Below the pieces are notes generated by a model, which worked only from the letters and a program-made list of their open reading frames with translations, was not told the origin of the DNA and made no database searches. Of a stretch of 64,000 nucleotides of DNA, positions 47,277 through 59,828 are shown piece by piece. The stretch is from NCBI GenBank assembly GCA_021521415.1, contig JAIQDT010003006.1, positions 1 to 64,000 on the forward strand. Reading direction: 5' to 3'. The position numbers were made by a program, and so were the translations under genes. This stretch comes from Bidens hawaiensis (Eukaryota; Streptophyta; Magnoliopsida; Asterales; Asteraceae). Numbering within the stretch: the first letter of the stretch is position 1; each line of letters starts with the position of its first letter.

Positions 47277-48736
47277 TACTTAATTTATCATATAACATTT
47301 TTGTAAAGAACATCAGCTAGGATCTTACACATATTTGTAAATAGAGATTCATAACCATTTTTTGTGAAATTCAAAGTTGGAGCAACCTCAAGTTTATTGA
47401 ACTACATATAATTTATGCTATACTCAATGACCATTTGGATGAAATACGTATTTCACATTCTTTAACTTTTGTAGGCTGAATTTTAACCAAATGTATATAT
47501 ATAAAAGCGATAGAAGTGTATATGATTACTTAAAGATCTGTTTGTAGAAAAAAAAGATTGAAACAAAGGGAAAGAGTCACGCAGTAAAGATCAATACAAA
47601 TATTAGTTATGCAATTGACATCAATCACAGTTTCATTCGTTGTGTTTGGTTCTCCAACCACAACGATTCATTGGTGCATCACAAACGATGTGGAATTCGA
47701 TTGAGTTGGAGTTCAGGCTTGACTCCCCTAAGTTCAAAGTAGTAATAAGTGGTTAGCTGGAACGCCTCGACCCGCTATTCAAATGTGTTACATAAAACGC
47801 AATACATGGTTAAAAACGACAAACAACTTGTGTGGGTTATGTACATTAATTAGCCTGTGTTCGCAATTGCCGTATACCATTTCTCACAATTGGCATTACG
47901 GTTCATGGCTAGTCATTAATAAATTTCAATCACAGCCGCTATTCTAAACCTGATTATACAACTAGTTAAGTCTTTATTTCAAAGAAATTCAACATGTCTA
48001 CTTCTATGATCGTCGAAGTTATAGTACCTGTATTCAAGTTTGTATGTGTTACGCGTTAAAGGTACCGAAAGATTCTCTCTAGGTCTATGGAGACACGAAT
48101 CAAAAGCAGATAAAACAGTCACTATAAAATATATATATATTTATGTTGCCGATTTATGTAGTCAGAGGTTATTGTGCTGAAATTTAACAGAACTATCTCT
48201 TAATTATCTACTGTTATCCTAATAACGTAGATACTCCTTATATATTTGTAATTAAGGTCAATGGGTCCGTTATGTTGTAACCATGTCAGCTGATTTTTAA
48301 CAAATTGCTACGACAGGTTTGCCAAAATGTGAAATCTAATCCTTAAACAGGTCACATTTGAACCACATAAAAAATTCATTATAGGTTATTTGGTTATAAT
48401 GCGGAATGCCCTACGTATTAAAGATTAGGCATCTAACATCAGACAAGGACCATAAGGGATTTCATGTTGGATATATATTGTAACAGGTCGTTCGGATTCA
48501 TAAATGCCATTCAAGTTATTTTGGGTCTTTTCGATAAAGAGAGACAATTCCATGTGAAGCTTCTTTCCAATCATGTGGTAATGTCTATTATCTTGTGCAA
48601 CCAGCTGGCTATTTAAGCCATTCAGTATTTCAAAGCAAATCAACCACAACTTCCATACTCCAAAAAGTCTTTTACCGAGTCATTTTTCTCCATCAACGTC
48701 CTTCCTGTAGAAACACTACTAAACCTTTTGAGAGAA

Positions 48737-49035
48737 ATGGCCATCTTTATGCCACGGATTACACAAGCAAACAAGATTCTGAGACGATCATTCTCGAATG
48801 GAAGGAGTGCAGCAACACCCATGGACATTCCGAAAGGATATTTTGCAGTTTATGTCGGCGAAGAAGAGAAAGAAGATTTCTGGTTCGTGTTTCTCTCCTA
48901 AGCAGGCCAGAATTTCAAGAACTACTGCAACTGGCGGAGGAACAGTATGAGTACGACCATCCAATGGGTGGGCTCACCATTCCATGTAGTGAAGACGTAT
49001 TTGCTGATTTAGCATCACGTTTTGGTGCGTTGTGA
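48737..49035 (+). pseudogene. SAUR gene 11, 1-nt deletion near codon 45
   Basis: GAGAAAAGAAG of the neighbours is GAGAAAGAAG here (about 48868-48872), a one-base loss in an A run that shifts the frame within the domain after about residue 45. As a side effect, an out-of-frame ORF that starts in the 5' UTR region (48595) becomes joined to the normal C-terminal half. That joined ORF lacks an ATG at its start and is unlikely to be a real product. If the A-run length is an assembly error, the gene would be intact. Confidence 0.87.
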
Positions 49036-50494
49036 TACTTATTTTATCATATAACATTTTTGTAAAGAACATCAGCTAGGATCTTACACATATTTGTAAA
49101 TAGAGATTCAAAACCATTTTTTGTGAAATTCAAAGTTGAAGCAACCTCAAGTTTATTGAACTACATATAACTTATGCTATACTCAATGACCATTTGGATG
49201 AAATACGTATTTCACATTCTTTAACTTTTGTAGGCTGAATTTTAACCAAATGTATATATATAAAGCGATAGAAGTGTATATGATTACTTAAAGATCTGTT
49301 TATAGTAAAAAAAGATTGAAACAAAGGGAAAGAGTCACGCAGTAAAGATCAATACAAATATTAGTTATGCAATTGACATCAATCACAGTTTCATTCGTTG
49401 TGTTTGGTTCTCCAACCACAACGATTCATTGGTGCATCACAAACGATGTGGAATTCGATTGAGTTGGAGTTCAGGCTTGACTCCCCTAAGTTCAAAGTAG
49501 TAATAAGTGGTTAGCTGGAACGCCTCGACCCGCTATTCAAATGTGATACGTAAAACGCAATAGATGGTTAAAAACGACAAACAATTTGTGTGGGTTATGT
49601 ACATTAATTAGCCTGTGATCGCAATTGCCGTATACCATTTCTCACAATTGGCATTACGGTTCATGGCTAGTCATTAATAAATTTCAATCACAGCCGCTAT
49701 TCTAAACCTGATTATACAACTAGTTAAGTCTTTATTTCAAAGAAATTCAACATGTCTACTTCTATGATCGTCGAAGTTCTAGTACCTGTATTCAAGTTTG
49801 TATGTGTTACGCGTTAAAGGTACCGAAAGATTCTCTCTAGGTCTATGGAGACACGAATCATAAGCAGATAAAACAGTCACTATAAAATATATATATTTTT
49901 ATGTTGCCGATTTATGTAGTCAGAGGTTATTGTGCTGAAATTTAACAGAACTATCTCTTAATTATCTACTGTTATCCTAATAACGTAGATACTCCTTATA
50001 TATTTGTAATTAAGGTCACTGGGTCCGTTATGTTGTAACCATGTCAGCTGATTTTTAACAAATTGCTACGACAGGTTTGCCAAAATGTGAAATCTAATCC
50101 TTAAACAGGTCACATTTGAACCACATAAAAAATTCATTATAGGTTATTTGGTTATAATGCGGAATGCCCTACGTATTAAAGATTAGGCATCTAACATCAG
50201 ACAAGGACCATAAGGGATTTCATGTTGGATATATATTGTAACAGGTCGTTCGGATTCATAAATGCCATTCAAGTTATTTTGGGTCTTTTCGATAAAGAGA
50301 GACAATTCCATGTGAAGCTTCTTTCCAATCATGTGGTAATGTCTACTATCTTGTGCAACCAGCTGGCTATTTAAGCCATTCAGTATTTCAAAGCAAATCA
50401 ACCAAAACTTCCATACTCCAAAAAGTCTTTTACCGAGTCATTTTTCTCCATCAACGTCCTTCCTGTAGAAACACTACTAAACCTTTTGAGAGAA

Positions 50495-50794
50495 ATGGCC
50501 ATCTTTATGCCACGGATTACACAAGCAAACAAGATTCTGAGACGATCATTCTCGAATGGAAGGAGTGCAGCAACACCCATGGACATTCCGAAAGGATATT
50601 TTGCAGTTTATGTCGGCGAAGAAGAGAAAAGAAGATTTCTGGTTCGTGTTTCTCTCCTAAGCAGGCCAGAATTTCAAGAACTACTGCAACTGGCGGAGGA
50701 ACAGTATGAGTACGACCATCCAATGGGTGGGCTCACCATTCCATGTAGTGAAGACGTATTTGCTGATTTAGCATCACGTTTTGGTGCCTTGTGA
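50495..50794 (+). CDS. SAUR gene 12 (99 aa, consensus protein)
   Basis: Encodes exactly the same protein as genes 14, 15, 17 and 19. Domain about residues 30-93 with PKGYFAVYV and [10 protein letters not shown]; a basic, amphipathic N terminus (PRITQANKILRRSFSNGR) as in many SAURs. GAGACA at 50299, TATTTAAG at 50368. Unlike typical SAURs with SYLNHP, this array has SLLSRP at 53-58. Confidence 0.95.
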   Translation: MAIFMPRITQANKILRRSFSNGRSAATPMDIPKGYFAVYVGEEEKRRFLVRVSLLSRPEFQELLQLAEEQYEYDHPMGGLTIPCSEDVFADLASRFGAL

Positions 50795-52257
50795 TTCTTA
50801 ATTTATCATATAACATTTTTGTAAAGAACATCAGCTAGGATCTTACACATATTTGTAAATAGAGATTCATAACCATTTTTTGTGAAATTCAAAGTTGGAG
50901 CAACCTCAAGTTTATTGAACTACATATAACTTATGCTATACTCAATGACCATTTGGATGAAATACGTATTTCACATTCTTTAACTTTTGTAGGCTGAATT
51001 TTAACCAAATGTATATATATATATAAAGCGATAGAAGTGTATATGATTACTTAAAGATCTGTTTATAGAAAAAAAAGATTGAAACAAAGGGAAAGAGACA
51101 CGCAGTAAAGATCAATACACATATTAGTTATGCAATTGACATCAATCACATTTTCATTCGTTGTGTTTGGTTCTCCAACCACAACGATTCATTGGTGCAT
51201 CACAAACGATGTGAAATTCGATTGAGTTGGAGTTCAGGCTTGACTCCCCTAAGTTCAAAGTAGTAATAAGTGGTTAGCTGGAACGCCTCGACCCGCTATT
51301 CAAATGTGTTACGTAAAACGCAATACATGGTTAAAAACGACAAACAACTTGTGTGGGTTATGTACATTAATTAGCCTGTGATCGCAATTGCCGTATACCA
51401 TTTCTCACAATTGGCATTACGGTTCATGGCTAGTCATTAATAAATTTCAATCACAGCCGCTATTCTAAACCTGATTATACAACTAGTTAAGTCTTTATTT
51501 CAAAGAAATTCAACATGTCTACTTCTATGATCGTCGAAGTTCTAGTACCTGTATTCAAGTTTGTATGTGTTACGCGTTAAAGGTACCGAAAGATTCTCTC
51601 TAGGTCTATGGAGACACGAATCATAAGCAGATAAAACAGTCACTATAAAATATATATATTTTTATGTTGCCGATTTATGTAGTCAGAGGTTATTGTGCTG
51701 AAATTTAACGGAACTATCTCTTAATTATCTACTGTTATCCTAATAACGTAGATACTCCTTATATATTTGTAATTAAGGTCAATGGGTCCGTTATGTTGTA
51801 ACCATGTCAGCTGATTTTTAACAAATTGCTACGACAGGTTTGCCAAAATGTGAAATCTAATCCTTAAACAGGTCACATTTGAACCACATAAAAAATTCAT
51901 TATAGGTTATTTGGTTATAATGCGGAATGCCCTACGTATTAAAGATTAGGCATCTAACATCAGACAAGGACCATAAGGGATTTCATGTTGGATATATATT
52001 GTAACAGGTCGTTCGGATTCATAAATGCCATTCAAATTATTTTGGGTCTTTTCGATAAAGAGAGACAATTCCATGTGAAGCTTCTTTCCAATCATGTGGT
52101 AATGTCTACTATCTTGTGCAACCAGCTGGCTATTTAAGCCATTCAGTATTTCAAAGCAAATCAACCACAACTTCCCTACTCCAAAAAGTCTTTTACCGAG
52201 TCATTTTTCTCCATCAACGTCCTTCCTGTAGAAACACTACTAAACCTTTTGAGAGAA

Positions 52258-52557
52258 ATGGCCATCTTTATGCCACGGATTACACAAGCAAACAAGATTC
52301 TGAGACGATCATTCTCGAATGGAAGGAGTGCAGCAACACCCATGGACATTCCGAAAGGATATTTTGCAGTTTATGTCGGCGAAGAAGAGAAAAGAAGATT
52401 TCTGGTTCGTGTTTCTCTCCTAAGCAGGCCAGAATTTCAAGAACTACTGCAACTGGCGGAGGAACAGTATGAGTACGACCATCCAATGAGTGGGCTCACC
52501 ATTCCATGTAGTGAAGACGTATTTGCTGATTTAGCATCACGTTTTGGTGCCTTGTGA
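52258..52557 (+). CDS. SAUR gene 13 (99 aa)
   Basis: Intact, with G78S in the hallmark [10 protein letters not shown] motif (it reads HPMSGLTIP). This Gly is highly conserved in the family, so activity may be changed. GAGACA at 52062, TATTTAAG at 52131. A 231-bp duplication of the gene end and 3' flank follows directly. Confidence 0.93.
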   Translation: MAIFMPRITQANKILRRSFSNGRSAATPMDIPKGYFAVYVGEEEKRRFLVRVSLLSRPEFQELLQLAEEQYEYDHPMSGLTIPCSEDVFADLASRFGAL

Positions 52558-52986
52558 TACTTAATTTATCATATAACATTTTTGTAAAGAACATCAGCTA
52601 GGATCTTACACATATTTGTAAATAGAGATTCATAACCATTTTTTGTGAAATTCAAAGTTGGAGCAACCTCAAGTTTATTGAACTACATATAACTTATGCT
52701 ATACTCAATGACCATTTGGATGAAATACATATTTCACATTCTTTAACTTTTGTAGGCTGATTTAGCATCACGTTTTGGTGCCTTGTGATACTTAATTTAT
52801 CATATAACATTTTTGTAAAGAACATCAGCTAGGATCTTACACATATTTGTAAATAGAGATTCATAACCATTTTTTGTGAAATTCAAAGTTGGAGCAACCT
52901 CAAGTTTATTGAACTACATATAACTTATGCTATACTCAATGACCATTTGGATGAAATACTTATTTCACATTCTTTAACTTTTGTAG
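52525..52986 (+). repeat. 231-bp direct duplication of SAUR 3' end
   Basis: The segment from GCTGATTTAGCATC (52525, last codons of gene 13) through the 3' flank is repeated at 52756. The word GCTGA occurs at both joints, since the normal flank reads TAGGCTGAATTTT. It explains the one long step (1990 bp) between gene starts. The second copy carries only 11 SAUR codons and the stop, and is not a gene. Confidence 0.93.
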
Positions 52987-54247
52987 GCTGAATTTTAACC
53001 AAATGTATATACATAAAGCGATAGAAGTGTATATGATTACTTAAGGATCTGTTTATAGAAAAAAAAGATTGAAACAAAGGGAAAGAGTCACGCAGTAAAG
53101 ATCAATACACATATTAGTTATGCAATTGACATCAATCACATTTTCATTCGTTGTGTTTGGTTCGCCAACCACAACGATTCAATGGTGCATCACAAACGAT
53201 GTGGAATTCGATTGAGTTGGAGTTCAGGCTTGACTCCCCTAAGTTCAAATTAGTAATAAGTGGATAGCTGGAACGCCTCGACCCGCTATTCAAATGTGTT
53301 ACGTAACGCGCAATACATGGTTAAAAACGACAAACAACTTGTGTGGGTTATGTACATTAATTAGCCTGTGTTCGCAATTGCCGTATACCATTTCTCACAA
53401 TTGGCATTACGGTTCATGGCTAGTCATTAATAAATTTCAATCACAGCCGCTATTCTAAACCTGATTATACATCTAGTTAAGTCTTTATTTCAAAGAAATT
53501 CAACATGTCTACTTCTATGATCGTCGAAGTTCTAGTACCTGTATTCAAGTTTGTATGTGTTACGCGTTAAAGGTACCGAAAGATTCTCTCTAGGTCTATG
53601 GAGACACGAATCATAAGCAGATAAAACAGTCACTATAAAATATATATATTTTTATGTTGCCGATTTATGTAGTCAGAGGTTATTGTGCTGAAATTTAACA
53701 GAACTATCTCTTAATTATCTACTGTTATCCTAATAACGTAGATACTCCTTATATATTTGTAATTAAGGTCAATGGGTCCGTTATGTTGTAACCATGTCAG
53801 CTGATTTTTAACAAATTGCTACGACAGGTTTGCCAAAATGTGAAATCTAATCCTTAAACAGGTCACATTTGAACCACATAAAAAATTCATTATAGGTTAT
53901 TTGGTTATAATGCGGAATGCCCTACGTATTAAAGATTAGGCATCTAACATCAGACAAGGACCATAAGGGATTTCATGTTGGATATATATTGTAACAGGTC
54001 GTTCGGATTCATAAATGCCATTCAAGTTATTTTGGGTCTTTTCGATAAAGAGAGACAATTCCATGTGAAGCTTCTTTCCAATCATGTGGTAATGTCTACT
54101 ATCTTGTGCAACCAGCTGGCTATTTAAGCCATTCAGTATTTCAAAGCAAATCAACCACAACTTCCATACTCCAAAAAGTCTTTTACCGAGTCATTTTTCT
54201 CCATCAACGTCCTTCCTGTAGAAACACTACTAAACCTTTTGAGAGAA

Positions 54248-54547
54248 ATGGCCATCTTTATGCCACGGATTACACAAGCAAACAAGATTCTGAGACGATC
54301 ATTCTCGAATGGAAGGAGTGCAGCAACACCCATGGACATTCCGAAAGGATATTTTGCAGTTTATGTCGGCGAAGAAGAGAAAAGAAGATTTCTGGTTCGT
54401 GTTTCTCTCCTAAGCAGGCCAGAATTTCAAGAACTACTGCAACTGGCAGAGGAACAGTATGAGTACGACCATCCAATGGGTGGGCTCACCATTCCATGTA
54501 GTGAAGACGTATTTGCTGATTTAGCATCACGTTTTGGTGCGTTGTGA
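54248..54547 (+). CDS. SAUR gene 14 (99 aa, consensus protein)
   Basis: Identical protein to gene 12, with a silent GCG-to-GCA change in the AEEQY region and GCG in the penultimate codon. GAGACA at 54052, TATTTAAG at 54121. Confidence 0.95.
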   Translation: MAIFMPRITQANKILRRSFSNGRSAATPMDIPKGYFAVYVGEEEKRRFLVRVSLLSRPEFQELLQLAEEQYEYDHPMGGLTIPCSEDVFADLASRFGAL

Positions 54548-56006
54548 TACTTATTTTATCATATAACATTTTTGTAAAGAACATCAGCTAGGATCTTACA
54601 CATATTTGTAAATAGAGATTCATAACCATTTTTTGTGAAATTCAAAGTTGGAGCAACCTCAAGTTTATTGAACTACATATAACTTATGCTATACTCAATG
54701 ACCATTTGGATGAAATACTTATTTCACATTCTTTAACTTTTGTAGGCTGAATTTTAACCAAATGTATATACATAAAGCGATAGAAGTGTATATGATTACT
54801 TAAGGATCTGTTTATAGAAAAAAAAGATTGAAACAAAGGGAAAGAGTCACGCAGTAAAGATCAATACACATATTAGTTATGCAATTGACATCAATCACAT
54901 TTTCATTCGTTGTGTTTGGTTCGCCAACCACAACGATTCAATGGTGCATCACAAACGATGTGGAATTCGATTGAGTTGGAGTTCAGGCTTGACTCCCCTA
55001 AGTTCAAATTAGTAATAAGTGGTTAGCTGGAACGCCTCGACCCGCTATTCAAATGTGTTACGTAACGCGCAATACATGGTTAAAAACGACAAACAACTTG
55101 TGTGGGTTATGTACATTAATTAGCCTGTGTTCGCAATTGCCGTATACCATTTCTCACAATTGGCATTACGGTTCATGGCTAGTCATTAATAAATTTCAAT
55201 CACAGCCGCTATTCTAAACCTGATTATACATCTAGTTAAGTCTTTATTTCAAAGAAATTCAACATGTCTACTTCTATGATCGTCGAAGTTCTAGTACCTG
55301 TATTCAAGTTTGTATGTGTTACGCGTTAAAGGTACCGAAAGATTCTCTCTAGGTCTATGGAGACACGAATCATAAGCAGATAAAACAGTCACTATAAAAT
55401 ATATATATTTTTATGTTGCCGATTTATGTAGTCAGAGGTTATTGTGCTGAAATTTAACAGAACTATCTCTTAATTATCAACTGTTATCCTAATAACGTAG
55501 ATACTCCTTATATATTTGTAATTAAGGTCAATGGGTCCGTTATGTTGTAACCATGTCAGCTGATTTTTAACAAATTGCTACGACAGGTTTGCCAAAATGT
55601 GAAATCTAATCCTTAAACAGGTCACATTTGAACCACATAAAAAATTCATTATAGGTTATTTGGTTATAATGCGGAATGCCCTACGTATTAAAGATTAGGC
55701 ATCTAACATCAGACAAGGACCATAAGGGATTTCATGTTGGATATATATTGTAACAGGTCGTTCGGATTCATAAATGCCATTCAAATTATTTTGGGTCTTT
55801 TCGATAAAGAGAGACAATTCCATGTGAAGCTTCTTTCCAATCATGTGGTAATGTCTACTATCTTGTGCAACCAGCTGGCTATTTAAGCCATTCAGTATTT
55901 CAAAGCAAATCAACCACAACTTCCCTACTCCAAAAAGTCTTTTACCGAGTCATTTTTCTCCATCAACGTCCTTCCTGTAGAAACACTACTAAACCTTTTG
56001 AGAGAA

Positions 56007-56306
56007 ATGGCCATCTTTATGCCACGGATTACACAAGCAAACAAGATTCTGAGACGATCATTCTCGAATGGAAGGAGCGCAGCAACACCCATGGACATTC
56101 CGAAAGGATATTTTGCAGTTTATGTCGGCGAAGAAGAGAAAAGAAGATTTCTGGTTCGTGTTTCTCTCCTAAGCAGGCCAGAATTTCAAGAACTACTGCA
56201 ACTGGCGGAGGAACAGTATGAGTACGACCATCCAATGGGTGGGCTCACCATTCCATGTAGTGAAGACGTATTTGCTGATTTAGCATCACGTTTTGGTGCG
56301 TTGTGA
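56007..56306 (+). CDS. SAUR gene 15 (99 aa, consensus protein)
   Basis: Consensus protein. The silent AGC codon in GGAGCGCAGC is shared only with gene 17, and the 5' UTR word CTTCCCTACTCC with genes 13 and 17. GAGACA at 55811, TATTTAAG at 55880. Its 3' spacer (GTTGAAGCAACC, AATAGATGG) matches that of genes 11 and 19. Confidence 0.95.
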   Translation: MAIFMPRITQANKILRRSFSNGRSAATPMDIPKGYFAVYVGEEEKRRFLVRVSLLSRPEFQELLQLAEEQYEYDHPMGGLTIPCSEDVFADLASRFGAL

Positions 56307-57765
56307 TACTTATTTTATCATATAACATTTTTGTAAAGAACATCAGCTAGGATCTTGCACATATTTGTAAATAGATATTCATAACCATTTTTTGTGAAAT
56401 TCAAAGTTGAAGCAACCTCAAGTTTATTGAACTACATATAACTTATGCTATACTCAATGACCATTTGGATGAAATACGTATTTCACATTCTTTAACTTTT
56501 GTAGGCTGAATTTTAACCAAATGTATATATATAAAGCGATAGAAGTGTATATGATTACTTAAAGATCTGTTTATAGTAAAAAAAGATTGAAACAAAGGGA
56601 AAGAGTCACGCAGTAAAGATCAATACAAATATTAGTTATGCAATTGACATCAATCACAGTTTCATTCGTTGTGTTTGGTTCTCCAACCACAACGATTCAT
56701 TGGTGCATCACAAACGATGTGGAATTCGATTGAGTTGGAGTTCAGGCTTGACTCCCCTAAGTTCAAAGTAGTAATAAGTGGTTAGCTGGAACGCCTCGAC
56801 CCGCTATTCAAATGTGTTACGTAAAACGCAATAGATGGTTAAAAACGACAAACAATTTGTGTGGGTTATGTACATTAATTAGCCTGTGATCGCAATTGCC
56901 GTATACCATTTCTCACAATTGGCATTATGGTTCATGGCTAGTCATTAATAAATTTCAATCACAGCCGCTATTCTAAACCTGATTATACAACTAGTTAAGT
57001 CTTTATTTCAAAGAAATTCAACATGTCTACTTCTATGATCGTCGAAGTTCTAGTACCTGTATTCAAGTTTGTATGTGTTACGCGTTAAAGGTACCGAAAG
57101 ATTCTCTCTAGGTCTATGGAGACACGAATCATAAGCAGATAAAACAGTCACTATAAAATATATATATTTTTATGTTGCCGATTTATGTAGTCAGAGGTTA
57201 TTGTGCTGAAATTTAACAGAACTATCTCTTAATTATCTACCGTTATCCTAATAACGTAGATACTCCTTATAAATTTGTAATTAAGGTCACTGGGTCCGTT
57301 ATGTTGTAACCATGTCAGCTGATTTTTAACAAATTGCTACGACAGGTTTGCCAAAATGTGAAATCTAATCCTTAAACAGGTCACATTTGAACCACATAAA
57401 AAATTCATTATAGGTTATTTGGTTATAATGCGGAATGCCCTACGTATTAAAGATTAGGCATCTAACATCAGACAAGGACCATAAGGGATTTCATGTTGGA
57501 TATATATTGTAACAGGTCGTTCGGATTCATAAATGCCATTCAAGTTATTTTGGGTCTTTTCGATAAAGAGAGACAATTCCATGTGAAGCTTCTTTCCAAT
57601 CATGTGGTAATGTCTACTATCTTGTGCAACCAGCTGGCTATTTAAGCCATTCAGTATTTCAAAGCAAATCAACCAAAACTTCCATACTCCAAAAAGTCTT
57701 TTACCGAGTCATTTTTCTCCATCAACGTCCTTCCTGTAGAAACACTACTAAACCTTTTGAGAGAA

Positions 57766-58065
57766 ATGGCCATCTTTATGCCACGGATTACACAAGCAAA
57801 CAAGATTCTGAGACGATCATTCTCGAATGGAAGGAGTGCAGCAACACCCATGGACATTCCGAAAGGATATTTTGCAGTTTATGTCGGCGAAGAAGAGAAA
57901 AGAAGATTTCTGGTTCGTGTTTCTCTCCTAAGTTGGCCAGAATTTCAAGAACTACTGCAACTGGCGGAGGAACAGTATGAGAACGACCATCCAATGGGTG
58001 GGCTCACCATTCCATGTAGTGAAGACGTATTTGCTGATTTAGCATCACGTTTTGGTGCCTTGTGA
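57766..58065 (+). CDS. SAUR gene 16 (99 aa)
   Basis: Intact frame with R57W (two adjacent base changes, CAGG to TTGG) and Y73N. Both sit in or near conserved domain positions (SRPEF and YEYDHP). GAGACA at 57570, TATTTAAG at 57639. The preceding spacer (GTCACTGGGTCC) is shared with the one before gene 12. Confidence 0.93.
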   Translation: MAIFMPRITQANKILRRSFSNGRSAATPMDIPKGYFAVYVGEEEKRRFLVRVSLLSWPEFQELLQLAEEQYENDHPMGGLTIPCSEDVFADLASRFGAL

Positions 58066-59528
58066 TACTTAATTTATCATATAACATTTTTGTAAAGAAC
58101 ATCAGCTAGGATCTTACACATATTTGTAAATAGAGATTCATAACCATATTTTGTGAAATTCAAAGTTGGAGCAACCTCAAGTTTATTGAACTACATATAA
58201 CTTATGCTATACTCAATGACCATTTGGATGAAATACATATTTCACATTCTTTAACTTTTGTAGGCTGAATTTTAACCAAATGTATATATATATATAAAGC
58301 GATAGAAGTGTATATGATTACTTAAAGATCTGTTTATAGAAAAAAAAGATTGAAACAAAGGGAAAGAGACACGCAGTAAAGATCAATACACATATTAGTT
58401 ATGCAATTGACATCAATCACATTTTCATTCGTTGTGTTTGGTTCTCCAACCACAACGATTCATTGGTGCATCACAAACGATGTGGAATTCGATTGAGTTG
58501 GAGTTCAGGCTTGACTCCCCTAAGTTCAAAGTAGTAATAAGTGGTTAGCTGGAACGCCTCGACCCGCTATTCAAATGTGTTACGTAAAACGCAATACATG
58601 GTTAAAAACGACAAACAACTTGTGTGGGTTATGTACATTAATTAGCCTGTGTTCGCAATTGCCGTATACCATTTCTCACAATTGGCATTACGGTTCATGG
58701 CTAGTCATTAATAAATTTCAATCACAGCCGCTATTCTAAACCTGATTATACAACTAGTTAAGTCTTTATTTCAAAGAAATTCAACATGTCTACTTCTATG
58801 ATCGTCGAAGTTCTAGTACCTGTATTCAAGTTTGTATGTGTTACGCGTTAAAGGTACCGAAAGATTCTCTCTAGGTCTATGGAGACACGAATCATAAGCA
58901 GATAAAACAGTCACTATAAAATATATATATTTTTATGTTGCCGATTTATGTAGTCAGAGGTTATTGTGCTGAAATTTAACAGAACTATCTCTTAATTATC
59001 TACTGTTATCCTAATAACGTAGATACTCCTTATATATTTGTAATTAAGGTCAATGGGTCCGTTATGTTGTAACCATGTCAGCTGATTTTTAACAAATTGC
59101 TACGACAGGTTTGCCAAAATGTGAAATCTAATCCTTAAACAGGTCACATTTGAACCACATAAAAAATTCATTATAGGTTATTTGGTTATAATGCGGAATG
59201 CCCTACGTATTAAAGATTAGGCATCTAACATCAGACAAGGACCATAAGGGATTTCATGTTGGATATATATTGTAACAGGTCGTTCGGATTCATAAATGCC
59301 ATTCAAATTATTTTGGGTCTTTTCGATAAAGAGAGACAATTCCATGTGAAGCTTCTTTCCAATCATGTGGTAATGTCTACTATCTTGTGCAACCAGCTGG
59401 CTATTTAAGCCATTCAGTATTTCAAAGCAAATCAACCACAACTTCCCTACTCCAAAAAGTCTTTTACCGAGTCATTTTTCTCCATCAACGTCCTTCCTGT
59501 AGAAACACTACTAAACCTTTTGAGAGAA

Positions 59529-59828
59529 ATGGCCATCTTTATGCCACGGATTACACAAGCAAACAAGATTCTGAGACGATCATTCTCGAATGGAAGGAGC
59601 GCAGCAACACCCATGGACATTCCGAAAGGATATTTTGCAGTTTATGTCGGCGAAGAAGAGAAAAGAAGATTTCTGGTTCGTGTTTCTCTCCTAAGCAGGC
59701 CAGAATTTCAAGAACTACTGCAACTGGCGGAGGAACAGTATGAGTACGACCATCCAATGGGTGGGCTCACCATTCCATGTAGTGAAGACGTATTTGCTGA
59801 TTTAGCATCACGTTTTGGTGCCTTGTGA
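59529..59828 (+). CDS. SAUR gene 17 (99 aa, consensus protein)
   Basis: Consensus protein. Shares the silent GGAGCGCAGC and the CTTCCCTACTCC leader variant with gene 15. GAGACA at 59333, TATTTAAG at 59402. Confidence 0.95.
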   Translation: MAIFMPRITQANKILRRSFSNGRSAATPMDIPKGYFAVYVGEEEKRRFLVRVSLLSRPEFQELLQLAEEQYEYDHPMGGLTIPCSEDVFADLASRFGAL

